Shown here: in pieces, positions 50,224 to 57,308 of the stretch | How the letters are laid out: every line of letters starts with the position of its first letter | Numbering within the stretch: position 1 is the first letter of the stretch | Source: Lachnospiraceae bacterium | GTDB taxonomy: Bacteria; Bacillota; Clostridia; Lachnospirales; Lachnospiraceae | Assembly (NCBI GenBank): GCA_014804355.1 | Contig: JAAUZY010000043.1 | Location: 68,586-125,893 of the forward strand | Length of the DNA stretch: 57,308 nucleotides | Direction: 5' to 3' | Translations under genes and position numbers: made by a program | Notes under the pieces: model-generated | What the model was told of the DNA's origin: nothing | What the model saw: the letters and a program-made list of their open reading frames with translations, nothing else | Database searches by the model: none

Positions 50224-51474
50224 TCAGACCCACTCCAACCGATTTACAAACGCCACTCTCTCCTCTCCCCTGCGAATCCTTCCGATCTCATAACAATCAT
50301 AATATTTCGAAATATGCCGCATAACTGCTGCCGCGTCCTTTTCTCCCACTACAATATTCAAACCTACCCCGCAGTTAAATGTGTGAAGCATCTCCTCATC
50401 ACTGATATTACCGCACTCCTTAATATACTTAAAAACGGGAAGCGGACGGATCTTTGACAGGTCGATTTCCGCCGTCAATCCTTCCGGTATCACTCTTCCC
50501 AGATTTCCCTCGATTCCGCCACCGGTAATATGCGCCATACCGTGAAGCATATTTTTATCGAATAATCCCTTAACTGCTTTATAATACGGCGTATGCGGTT
50601 TCATGATCTGTTCTATAAAAGTCACACCCTCAATCTTGTCCAACTTGATCTGCGGCATTCTATCCATTAACATTCTTACCAGTGAATAACCGTTGGTGTG
50701 CAGTCCGTTAGAAGCCACAGCCAGCACCACGTCACCGTCTTGAATCGCGGAACCGTCTACGACATCTTTTTTCTCTACGATTCCCGCAATACTGGAAGTC
50801 AGGACATATACGCCTGCGTCTACCACAAGTGGCTGAATGGAAGTTTCTCCGCCCACAAGGGCACAGTCGTTTTCCCGACAGGCATCCGAAATCCCTTTCA
50901 CCAGACTCTTGATCGTGTCTTTCTCCGCATTTCCGCATACGATCGTATCTAACACTGCAAGAGGCTTTGCGCCCATCACAATAATGTCATTCACAAGATG
51001 ATTGATCATATCATGGCAGATAGATTCCGTATAGCCGTACTCCATCGCCAGTTTTTGCTTCGAACCGGGCTCTTCCGATTTCAGGACAAGAACCGGTTCC
51101 TTCATCATCGGAAAATGAATGTCATAGAGAGACGCAAAAGCTCCCATCCTATTGAGCACTCTTTTATCTTCTGTCTCCAGATGTCTTGCCATCTCTCTTT
51201 TGATGGTGTCTGTGTAAGCAATATCCACGCCTGCCTTGCTGTAAGACATTCCATCCGCTGACTTCTCATTGCCTGACAGAATCTCATCCACCGTCACACG
51301 AAGAATTGTCGCCAAGTCACATAGTATTTCCACATTCGGATAAGCATTTCCCGTTTCCCATTTGGAGACCGCCTGAAAAGAAATATTCAGTTTATCCGCA
51401 AGCTGCTGCTGCGTCAGTCCTGCCTCTTTTCTCTTGTTCATAATAAAATTTCCGATTTTGATACTATCTGTCAT
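50224..51474 (-). CDS. XRE helix-turn-helix fused to an AIR synthetase (PurM-like) domain
   Basis: The protein has 416 residues. Residues 8-65 are an XRE HTH (LTQQQLADKLNISFQAVSKW). Residues about 75-416 are PurM: SYSKAGVDIAYTDTIK, a GTKLK-region remnant PGSKQKLA, HDMINHLVNDIIVMGAKPL, ALVGGETSIQP, SNGLHTNGYSLVRM and HITGGGIEGNLGRVIP. The ATP-binding and active-site segments look largely kept. PurM normally converts FGAM to AIR in purine synthesis. A regulator that senses FGAM, AIR or ATP is likely. AGGTGA stands just before the ATG. It is not next to other pur genes. Confidence 0.88.
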   Translation of the reverse strand: MTDSIKIGNFIMNKRKEAGLTQQQLADKLNISFQAVSKWETGNAYPNVEILCDLATILRVTVDEILSGNEKSADGMSYSKAGVDIAYTDTIKREMARHLETEDKRVLNRMGAFASLYDIHFPMMKEPVLVLKSEEPGSKQKLAMEYGYTESICHDMINHLVNDIIVMGAKPLAVLDTIVCGNAEKDTIKSLVKGISDACRENDCALVGGETSIQPLVVDAGVYVLTSSIAGIVEKKDVVDGSAIQDGDVVLAVASNGLHTNGYSLVRMLMDRMPQIKLDKIEGVTFIEQIMKPHTPYYKAVKGLFDKNMLHGMAHITGGGIEGNLGRVIPEGLTAEIDLSKIRPLPVFKYIKECGNISDEEMLHTFNCGVGLNIVVGEKDAAAVMRHISKYYDCYEIGRIRRGEERVAFVNRLEWV

Positions 51475-51641
51475 CTTTTCACCTATTCAGGTACATTCTT
51501 TCCAAGTCTGTTTTTATTAGTTGGCCGAAAGCAAATGTATGTTTACCGTTTTATACACATACCGCTTCTATAAGTATAATTCTGTATATCTTTTATGCAC
51601 AATAACCGGAATAGAGAAATATGGCGTTAAATTCAACAGAT

Positions 51642-51731
51642 GGTTGATTTGTGCAAATTCAACCAAAATCATTCATCCATTTTGTGAATTAGTTTGATTG
51701 AATTTGAATGAATTTGATGATATTCTATATT
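51642..51731 (+). promoter_or_regulatory. Operator and promoter region of the fructose operon
   Basis: Three 10-base direct repeats stand in phase: TTTGATTGAA (51693-51702), TTTGAATGAA (51703-51712) and TTTGATGATA (51713-51722). An imperfect dyad with arms GGTTGA (51642) and TCAACC lies at 51642-51664. A weak promoter TTGAAT (51704-51709) with TATATT (51726-51731), 16 bases apart, overlaps the repeats. DeoR-family regulators of fru operons bind direct repeats of TGATT-like units, and such a regulator is encoded at 56600. The rest of the 308 bp gap is AT-rich without an open frame. Confidence 0.6.
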
Positions 51732-51782
51732 TACAAAATAGTATAAGAGAATAAATTTTAAAAAATAGTAGGAGGTGGGACA

Positions 51783-52709
51783 ATGATTTATACAGTAACC
51801 TTTAATCCATCCCTGGATTACATCGTATCTGTGGATGACTTTAAACTTGGGCTTACGAACCGCACGAGCTCAGAGCTTTTGCTTCCGGGTGGAAAAGGAA
51901 TTAACGTATCAACCGTACTTATGAATCTTGGAATTGAGAGTACAGCGTTGGGGTTTATTGCCGGATTTACGGGTGAGGAAGTAATAAGACGCCTGGAAGA
52001 AATGGGAGTACAAAATGGATTTATCCGAATTGAAGAAGGTTTTACGCGAATTAATCTGAAGCTGAAGACAATTGACGGGACTGAGATCAACGGACAGGGA
52101 CCGGTCATCAGCGAAGATAAAGTAGAACTGCTGATGGATAAACTTAATGCTCTGGGAGAGGGAGATACCCTTTTCTTATCCGGAAGTATCCCGGCATCCA
52201 TGCCGAATGATGCATATCAGAGGATTATGGAGAGACTCGATGGCAGAGGAGTTCAGATTGTGGTAGATGCGACTAAGGATTTGTTGGTGAAGGTGCTGCC
52301 ATATCATCCGTTTTTAATTAAACCCAACAATCATGAACTGGGAGAGATTTTTGGAGTGGAATTAAAGACAAGAGAGTCAGTTCTTCCCTATGGAAAAAAA
52401 CTCCAGGAGATGGGAGCACAGAATGTTTTGGTATCCATGGCCGGAGAGGGGGCCGTACTGATTGCGGCAGACGGAACGGTTTATGACGCTCCGGCACCAA
52501 AAGGAACGCTGATAAACGGAGTAGGTGCAGGAGACTCTATGGTAGCAGGATTTATGGCAGGTTACATGCAAAAGCAGGATTATAAATATGCTTTTCATAT
52601 GGGCGTGGCAGCAGGAAGTGCCAGTGCATTTTCGGAAAATCTTGCAACGAAGCAGGAAATCGAAGCTGTGTATAAACAAGTGAAAGAAAATGAGGAGGTA
52701 AAAAGATGA
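51783..52709 (+). CDS. fruK: 1-phosphofructokinase
   Basis: The 308-residue PfkB-family kinase makes fructose-1,6-bisphosphate from the fructose-1-phosphate delivered by FruA. It shows VTFNPSLDYIVSVDDF, LPGGKGINVSTVLMNLG, IKPNNHELGEIFG and the anion hole with catalytic Asp in GVGAGDSMVAGF. GGAGGTGG lies just before the ATG. Its stop overlaps the fruA start by four bases, so both are made at similar levels. It is first in the operon. Confidence 0.95.
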   Translation: MIYTVTFNPSLDYIVSVDDFKLGLTNRTSSELLLPGGKGINVSTVLMNLGIESTALGFIAGFTGEEVIRRLEEMGVQNGFIRIEEGFTRINLKLKTIDGTEINGQGPVISEDKVELLMDKLNALGEGDTLFLSGSIPASMPNDAYQRIMERLDGRGVQIVVDATKDLLVKVLPYHPFLIKPNNHELGEIFGVELKTRESVLPYGKKLQEMGAQNVLVSMAGEGAVLIAADGTVYDAPAPKGTLINGVGAGDSMVAGFMAGYMQKQDYKYAFHMGVAAGSASAFSENLATKQEIEAVYKQVKENEEVKR

Positions 52710-54616
52710 GGATTACGGATTTACTGGACGTTAGAAGTATTGCACTTGACGGAGCGCCAAAGAATAAAAAGGAAGCTCTTGACCAGATCGTAGAGCTCAT
52801 GACAAAAAGCGGGCGAATTAATGATGAAGAAGCATATCGTAAGCAGGTGTATGCCAGAGAGGAAGAGAGTACCACAGGTATTGGAGAGGGGATTGCAATT
52901 CCTCACGGAAAATGCGACGCGGTGAATAAGCCGGGGCTTGCAGCAATGGTAATTAAGGATGGAGTAGACTTTGATTCTCTGGACGGGGAACCGGTCACCC
53001 TGATGTTTTTGATTGCAGCGCCGAATACTAAGGACAATGTGCATCTGGATGTCTTAAGCAAATTGTCTATGATGCTTATGGATGATGAATTTACTTCCAA
53101 TTTGAGAAATGCCACGTCGGCAGAAGAGTTTCTTGATATAATAGATAAAGCAGATGATGAAAAAAAGAGCGTGGATGAGCGACTTGCGGATATGGGGGAA
53201 GCCAAAGCAGGACAGGTGAAGATTCTTGCCGTAACCTCCTGCCCTACTGGAATTGCCCACACATACATGGCTGCTGAGGGAATAGAGAAGGCGGCAAAAG
53301 CAAAAGGATGTTTTATTAAGGTAGAGACAAGAGGCTCCGGCGGAGCAAAGAATATGCTTACAGATAAGGAAATTGCAGAAGCCGACTGTATTATTGTGGC
53401 AGCGGATGCACAAGTTCCGATGGATCGATTTGACGGGAAAAAGGTAATTGAGCGACAGGTATCGGACGGCATCAACAAAGCGGATGAGTTGATTGAGCTG
53501 GCAATCTCCGGCAATGCCCCTATATATAAAGGTAACAGTACTTCTGCAAGCACTGCTTCCGCGAAAGCCGGAGGCAGTATCGGACACCAGATTTATACGC
53601 AGCTCATGAATGGTGTTTCACATATGCTTCCTTTTGTCGTAGGCGGAGGTATCCTGGTAGCGATTTCGTTCTTAATTGACGGATTGTGCGTGGATATGAA
53701 TGCACTTACAGAAGTAGAAAGATCGAGTTTTGGTTCCATCACGGCAGTCGCGGCATTATTTAACAAAATCGGCGGCGTGGCAATGGGAGTTATGCTTCCG
53801 ATACTGGCGTGCTACATTGGTATGGCAATAAGCGACAGACCGGCATTAGCAGTCGGCTTTGTGGGTGGTATGATGGCAGCTAACGGCACGTCAGGATTTC
53901 TCGGGGCTTTGGTTGCAGGTTTTGCCGCAGGATATATCATCAAAGGACTGATGAAGATCTGCAATAAGCTTCCTGAAGCGCTCGAAAAGATTGCTCCTGT
54001 TCTGATCTATCCGGTTGTTGGAATTCTGACTATGGGCCTTCTTATGACATTTATCGTGGAACCTGTTATGGGAGGAATTAATACAGCATTGAATAACGGA
54101 TTGACCAGTATGGGAGGATCCAGTAAAATTATTTTGGGGCTGATTCTCGGTGGTATGATGGCGATTGATATGGGCGGCCCATTCAACAAAGCTGCATACG
54201 TATTTGGTACTGCTGCAATTGCTGCCGGCAATTATGATATTATGGCAGCAGTCATGATTGGAGGTATGACACCGCCATGCGCAATTGCCCTTGCAACCCT
54301 GTTATTTAACAACAAATTTACAAAAGAAGAAAGAGAATCCGGACCAATGAATTTCATTATGGGTCTTGCATTTATTACAGAAGGTGCAATACCATATGCA
54401 GCAGCAGATCCGACCAGAGTATTGCCATCCTGTATTGTTGGTTCCGCAGTGGCAGGAGCGCTCTCCATGCTGTTTGGATGTACACTTATGGCACCGCACG
54501 GAGGTATCTTTGTAGTTCCGGTTGTAGGAAACGCATGGATGTATCTGATAGCACTTGTAGTAGGAACGGCAGTATCAACCGTGCTGCTTGGAGTTTTAAA
54601 GAAAAAAGTAGAATAA
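52706..54616 (+). CDS. fruA: Fructose PTS transporter, fused EIIA-EIIB-EIIC
   Basis: The 636-residue protein has EIIA (1-150; His67 in AIPHGKCDAV), EIIB (170-270; Cys179 in VTSCPTGIAHTYMAAEG) and polytopic EIIC (about 290-636; FVVGGGILVAISFLIDGLC, MGGPFNKAAY, MAPHGGIFVVP). It imports fructose with phosphorylation at C1. The domain order A-B-C and length are usual for Firmicutes. Its ATG overlaps the fruK stop. The phosphate comes from the HPr and Enzyme I encoded directly downstream. Confidence 0.95.
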   Translation: MRITDLLDVRSIALDGAPKNKKEALDQIVELMTKSGRINDEEAYRKQVYAREEESTTGIGEGIAIPHGKCDAVNKPGLAAMVIKDGVDFDSLDGEPVTLMFLIAAPNTKDNVHLDVLSKLSMMLMDDEFTSNLRNATSAEEFLDIIDKADDEKKSVDERLADMGEAKAGQVKILAVTSCPTGIAHTYMAAEGIEKAAKAKGCFIKVETRGSGGAKNMLTDKEIAEADCIIVAADAQVPMDRFDGKKVIERQVSDGINKADELIELAISGNAPIYKGNSTSASTASAKAGGSIGHQIYTQLMNGVSHMLPFVVGGGILVAISFLIDGLCVDMNALTEVERSSFGSITAVAALFNKIGGVAMGVMLPILACYIGMAISDRPALAVGFVGGMMAANGTSGFLGALVAGFAAGYIIKGLMKICNKLPEALEKIAPVLIYPVVGILTMGLLMTFIVEPVMGGINTALNNGLTSMGGSSKIILGLILGGMMAIDMGGPFNKAAYVFGTAAIAAGNYDIMAAVMIGGMTPPCAIALATLLFNNKFTKEERESGPMNFIMGLAFITEGAIPYAAADPTRVLPSCIVGSAVAGALSMLFGCTLMAPHGGIFVVPVVGNAWMYLIALVVGTAVSTVLLGVLKKKVE

Positions 54617-54683
54617 CATCACATTTGAAGCTATGTTCGGAGGCATCGCGTCCGAAAAAATAAAATAAATGGAGGAAAAAGAA

Positions 54684-54941
54684 ATGAAAGAATTTAAGTA
54701 CACAATCACAGATCCGGAAGGAATTCATGCACGTCCCGCAGGATTGCTTGTAAAAGCTGTAAAAGAATTTGCAAGCGACATTAAGATTGCAAAGGACGGA
54801 AAAGCAATGAGCTGCAAGGCTATTTTCGGAGTCATGGGTCTCGGGGCCAAGCAGGGAGACGAAGTAACGCTTACCTTTGAGGGGGAGGATGAGGAAGCGG
54901 CTTACGATGCAATCAGCAAGTTTATGCAGGAAAATTTGTAA
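54684..54941 (+). CDS. ptsH: HPr phosphocarrier with Ala at position 46
   Basis: The 85-residue protein carries His15 in EGIHARPAGLL, the site phosphorylated by Enzyme I. At the place of regulatory Ser46 (normally KSIMGVMSL) it reads KAIFGVMGL, with Ala46; the codon is GCT. It should therefore pass phosphate to FruA but not be modified by HPr kinase in the usual way. GGAGG lies nine bases before the ATG at 54684; the in-frame ATG at 54669 adds five residues. Enzyme I follows after 14 bp. A second, general HPr is expected elsewhere in the genome. Confidence 0.92.
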   Translation: MKEFKYTITDPEGIHARPAGLLVKAVKEFASDIKIAKDGKAMSCKAIFGVMGLGAKQGDEVTLTFEGEDEEAAYDAISKFMQENL

Positions 54942-54955
54942 AACGGAGGAAACTT

Positions 54956-56599
54956 ATGAAGGTATATGACGGCAAAAGTGTATTTCAAGGAGTTGCTATC
55001 GGCAAGATCAGCGTTTACAAAAAAGGCGAGCAACAGGTAAAGCGCATGAAGGTCACAGATACAGACGCTGAAATGTCCCGTTATGAAGCTGCAAAAGCTA
55101 AGGCTTTGGAGCAGCTTCAGGGATTGTATGATAAAGCGCTCCATGAGGTTGGGGAGGCCAATGCTGCTATCTTTGAAGTGCATCAGATGATGTTGGAGGA
55201 CGATGATTATAATGACTCCATAGCGAATATGGTGCGTACCCAGGGAGTTAATGCAGAGTATGCGGTTGCAACCACCTGTGATAATTTTGCGCAGATGTTT
55301 GCATCCATGGATGATGATTATATGAAAGAAAGAGCTGCAGATGTGAAAGATATTTCCGAGCGTGTTCTTTCAATCTTAAGTGGAAACGACAGTGCTTCTG
55401 CCATGATGACAGAGCCGTCCATTATCGTGGCAGACGACCTTGCTCCTTCGGAAACAGTACAGCTTAACAAGGATATGGTATTGTCTTTTGTCACGGTTCA
55501 TGGTTCCCTGAATTCACACACGGCAATTTTGGCAAGGACAATGGCGATCCCCGCACTGATTGGAACCCCTTTACCTCTGGATGACTCTGTTGACGGAAAA
55601 CTTGGAATTGTAGATGGTGCCAGCGGGAAGATTTATGTAGATCCGGATGAAGAGACTCTGAACCGGATGACGAAGAGGCAGCAGGAGGAAGCAGAGAAAA
55701 AATCGCTTCTCCAAACCCTTAAAGGAAAAGAGAATATTACACTTGACGGCAAAAAGATTATGCTTTATGCAAATATTGGTAATATTAAGGATCTGGGAAC
55801 CGTAATACAAAATGATGCCGGTGGAATCGGTCTTTTCAGAAGTGAATTCATTTATCTGGAGAAGGATCATTATCCGACAGAAGAAGAACAGTTCCAGATT
55901 TACAAGCAGGTAGCAGAAACGATGGCCGGAAAGAGAGTGATTATCCGGACACTGGATATCGGTGCTGATAAACAGTGCGATTATTTTGAGATGGAGCATG
56001 AAGAAAATCCGGCGCTTGGATATCGTGCAATTCGTATTTGCCTGACCAGACCGGAGATATTTAAGACGCAGCTTCGCGCATTGTTCCGTGCAAGCGCATT
56101 CGGCAAGATAGCAATTATGTATCCTATGATTACCAGTGTTAAAGAGGTAAAACAAATTCAGGAAGTGGTTGAAGCTGTAAAGAAAGAGCTAACCGAACAG
56201 GGAACCCCGTACGGCGATCCGGAACAGGGAATTATGATTGAAACACCGGCAGCTGTAATGGTCAGCGATGAACTTGCAAAAGAAGTGGATTTCTTTAGCA
56301 TTGGAACCAATGATCTGACCCAGTATACACTGGCGATTGACCGTCAGAATACAAAACTGGATGCATTCTATGATTCACATCATCCGGCCATCCTGCGCAT
56401 GATCGCAATGGTTGTGGAGAATGCGCATAAGGCAGGAATCTGGACCGGCATCTGTGGCGAACTGGGTGCAGACCAGACATTGACCAAAGAATTTCTTGCT
56501 ATGGGAGTGGATGAACTTTCGGTATCACCGGGAAGCATTCTTCCAATCCGTAAGATTATACTGGAGACAAATGTGGAAGAATACAAGGCGGGAAAATAA
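54956..56599 (+). CDS. ptsI: PTS Enzyme I (phosphoenolpyruvate-protein phosphotransferase)
   Basis: The 547-residue enzyme moves phosphate from PEP to HPr. The N-terminal half holds the phospho-His188 (HGSLNSHTAILAR), where the usual GGxxSHxAI motif is slightly changed. The C-terminal PEP-binding barrel has GIGLFRSEFIYL, DIGADKQCDYF, EENPALGYRAIR, MIETPAAVM, FSIGTNDLTQYTLA and the catalytic Cys in TGICGELGAD. It is about 20 residues shorter than typical. It follows ptsH by 14 bp, with GGAGG nine bases upstream. Confidence 0.95.
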   Translation: MKVYDGKSVFQGVAIGKISVYKKGEQQVKRMKVTDTDAEMSRYEAAKAKALEQLQGLYDKALHEVGEANAAIFEVHQMMLEDDDYNDSIANMVRTQGVNAEYAVATTCDNFAQMFASMDDDYMKERAADVKDISERVLSILSGNDSASAMMTEPSIIVADDLAPSETVQLNKDMVLSFVTVHGSLNSHTAILARTMAIPALIGTPLPLDDSVDGKLGIVDGASGKIYVDPDEETLNRMTKRQQEEAEKKSLLQTLKGKENITLDGKKIMLYANIGNIKDLGTVIQNDAGGIGLFRSEFIYLEKDHYPTEEEQFQIYKQVAETMAGKRVIIRTLDIGADKQCDYFEMEHEENPALGYRAIRICLTRPEIFKTQLRALFRASAFGKIAIMYPMITSVKEVKQIQEVVEAVKKELTEQGTPYGDPEQGIMIETPAAVMVSDELAKEVDFFSIGTNDLTQYTLAIDRQNTKLDAFYDSHHPAILRMIAMVVENAHKAGIWTGICGELGADQTLTKEFLAMGVDELSVSPGSILPIRKIILETNVEEYKAGK

Positions 56600-57308
56600 A
56601 TGTTAACAAGGCAAAGGCAGGAGCAAATCTTAAAACTTTTGAGTGAAAGAGGAAGTATCACAGTAGCGGAAATAAAGGATATACTGAATACGTCAGAATC
56701 TACGGTACGCCGGGATATTACAACGCTGGACAGACAGGGTAAGCTTATCAAAGTGTTTGGCGGTGCGGTTATGGCAGATGCAGAGGTTGTTGTTACGGCG
56801 CATGAGTACACGGTTGCCCAAAAAGCTGATTTAAACTGCGCGGAAAAGCAGAAAATTGCAAAATATGCTGCTTCATTAATTGAACCGGGTGACTTTGTCT
56901 ATTTGGATGCCGGTACAACAACAGCGTATATGTTGGATTATGTGGAGCAAAAAGAGGTTACCTTTGTGACCAATGCAGTTGCCCATGCCCAGCGGCTGGT
57001 ATCTAAGGGAATGAAGGTTCTGCTTGTGGGTGGTGAACTTAAAGCTTCTACGGAAGCGATTATCGGTAATCAGGCAATGAAAACAATTCGGGAATATCAT
57101 TTTACAAAAGGATTTTTTGGTACGAATGGCGTAACCAGAAAATGCGGATGTACGACACCGGATGCTAATGAAGCCATGATAAAGCAATCTGCTATGGAAC
57201 AGTGCAGACAATGCTACGTGATCTGTGATTACTCTAAATTTGATAATGTGAGTTCCGTTACCTTTGCTCCCTTTTATGGGACGACATTTATTACGGACCG
57301 GACAATTG
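56600..57308 (+). CDS. DeoR-family transcriptional regulator of the fructose operon (3' end cut by window)
   Basis: The open frame starts at the base after the ptsI stop and runs to the window end (236 codons seen). It has an N-terminal DeoR HTH (RQRQEQILKLLSERGSITV, TSESTVRRDITTLDRQGKL) and a sugar-phosphate-binding DeoRC domain (DAGTTTAYML, VTNAVAHAQRL, LVGGELKASTEAIIG, FFGTNGV). This is the FruR layout. It would respond to fructose-1-phosphate or fructose-1,6-bisphosphate and bind the direct repeats before fruK. The ribosome site is weak; translation is probably coupled to ptsI. Confidence 0.9.
   Translation, partial: MLTRQRQEQILKLLSERGSITVAEIKDILNTSESTVRRDITTLDRQGKLIKVFGGAVMADAEVVVTAHEYTVAQKADLNCAEKQKIAKYAASLIEPGDFVYLDAGTTTAYMLDYVEQKEVTFVTNAVAHAQRLVSKGMKVLLVGGELKASTEAIIGNQAMKTIREYHFTKGFFGTNGVTRKCGCTTPDANEAMIKQSAMEQCRQCYVICDYSKFDNVSSVTFAPFYGTTFITDRTI

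Noticed and set aside
1-57308. CRISPR arrays, prophage or tRNA genes.
   Set aside because: No regular repeat-spacer arrangement, phage structural genes or cloverleaf candidates were noticed by eye. A computed search with tRNAscan and CRISPR tools could still overturn this.

Overview
The window looks like chromosomal DNA of an anaerobic gut-type Firmicute, most likely a Lachnospiraceae or related Clostridia. The grounds are AGGAGG-type ribosome sites, mid-range GC with Gram-positive gene families, a FeoA-FeoA-FeoB iron operon with a Cys-rich FeoB partner, DUF4358/MBOAT/SGNH surface modules, zinc-ribbon TIR proteins, and a type I pullulanase with CBM41. No rRNA, tRNA, CRISPR array, prophage or complete insertion sequence was seen. 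The assignment is an inference from gene families.

Layout. 1-9 kb: a truncated AgrC-like sensor kinase, an XRE regulator fused to a glycine-pentad repeat domain, a MATE exporter behind three dyad operators, then a two-component system with an ABC exporter (response regulator, kinase, ATPase, FtsX permease). Both promoters of that system carry the same direct-repeat box at the same distance from the -10. 9-17 kb: the ferrous iron operon with two DtxR-like boxes, a GH13_4 amylosucrase-like enzyme, pgi, murG and a TSCPD protein. 18-26 kb: a compact minus-strand operon, probably for a surface glycan or phospho-sugar polymer, holding a class II aldolase, a tandem nucleotidyltransferase, a GT-C membrane protein fused to a phosphoribulokinase-like domain, a HAD phosphatase, a GT2 glycosyltransferase, a GDPD-like protein and DegV. 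26-33 kb: a secreted, membrane-anchored pullulanase, then a DUF4358 lipoprotein divergent from an MBOAT and SGNH O-acylation pair. 33-40 kb: exonuclease III, a large double beta-helix protein, MgtC, a phosphoesterase, and a cytoplasmic ParB-like/BMP fusion.

40.5-46.9 kb is the most unusual part. A single minus-strand unit runs from a clean sigma-A promoter overlapping an inverted repeat to a rho-independent terminator. It encodes a ribbon-helix-helix repressor, an SPFH (flotillin-like) protein with a zinc ribbon, a four-pass membrane protein, a zinc ribbon-TIR-transmembrane-LRR protein, a DUF1266 lipoprotein and a 33-residue membrane peptide. It reads as a self-regulated membrane-associated sensing and NADase system, and is the leading candidate for an undescribed immune or stress system.

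47-51.5 kb is a patchwork: an S51 peptidase, a GNAT enzyme and a 5'-truncated Rpn nuclease gene between two copies of a repeat, then an AraC-degenerate GGDEF fusion and an XRE-PurM fusion. 51.6-57.3 kb is a self-contained fructose PTS operon (fruK, fruA, HPr, Enzyme I, DeoR regulator) whose HPr has alanine in place of the regulatory Ser46. Its sequence looks more AT-rich in codon choice than the 9-30 kb part.
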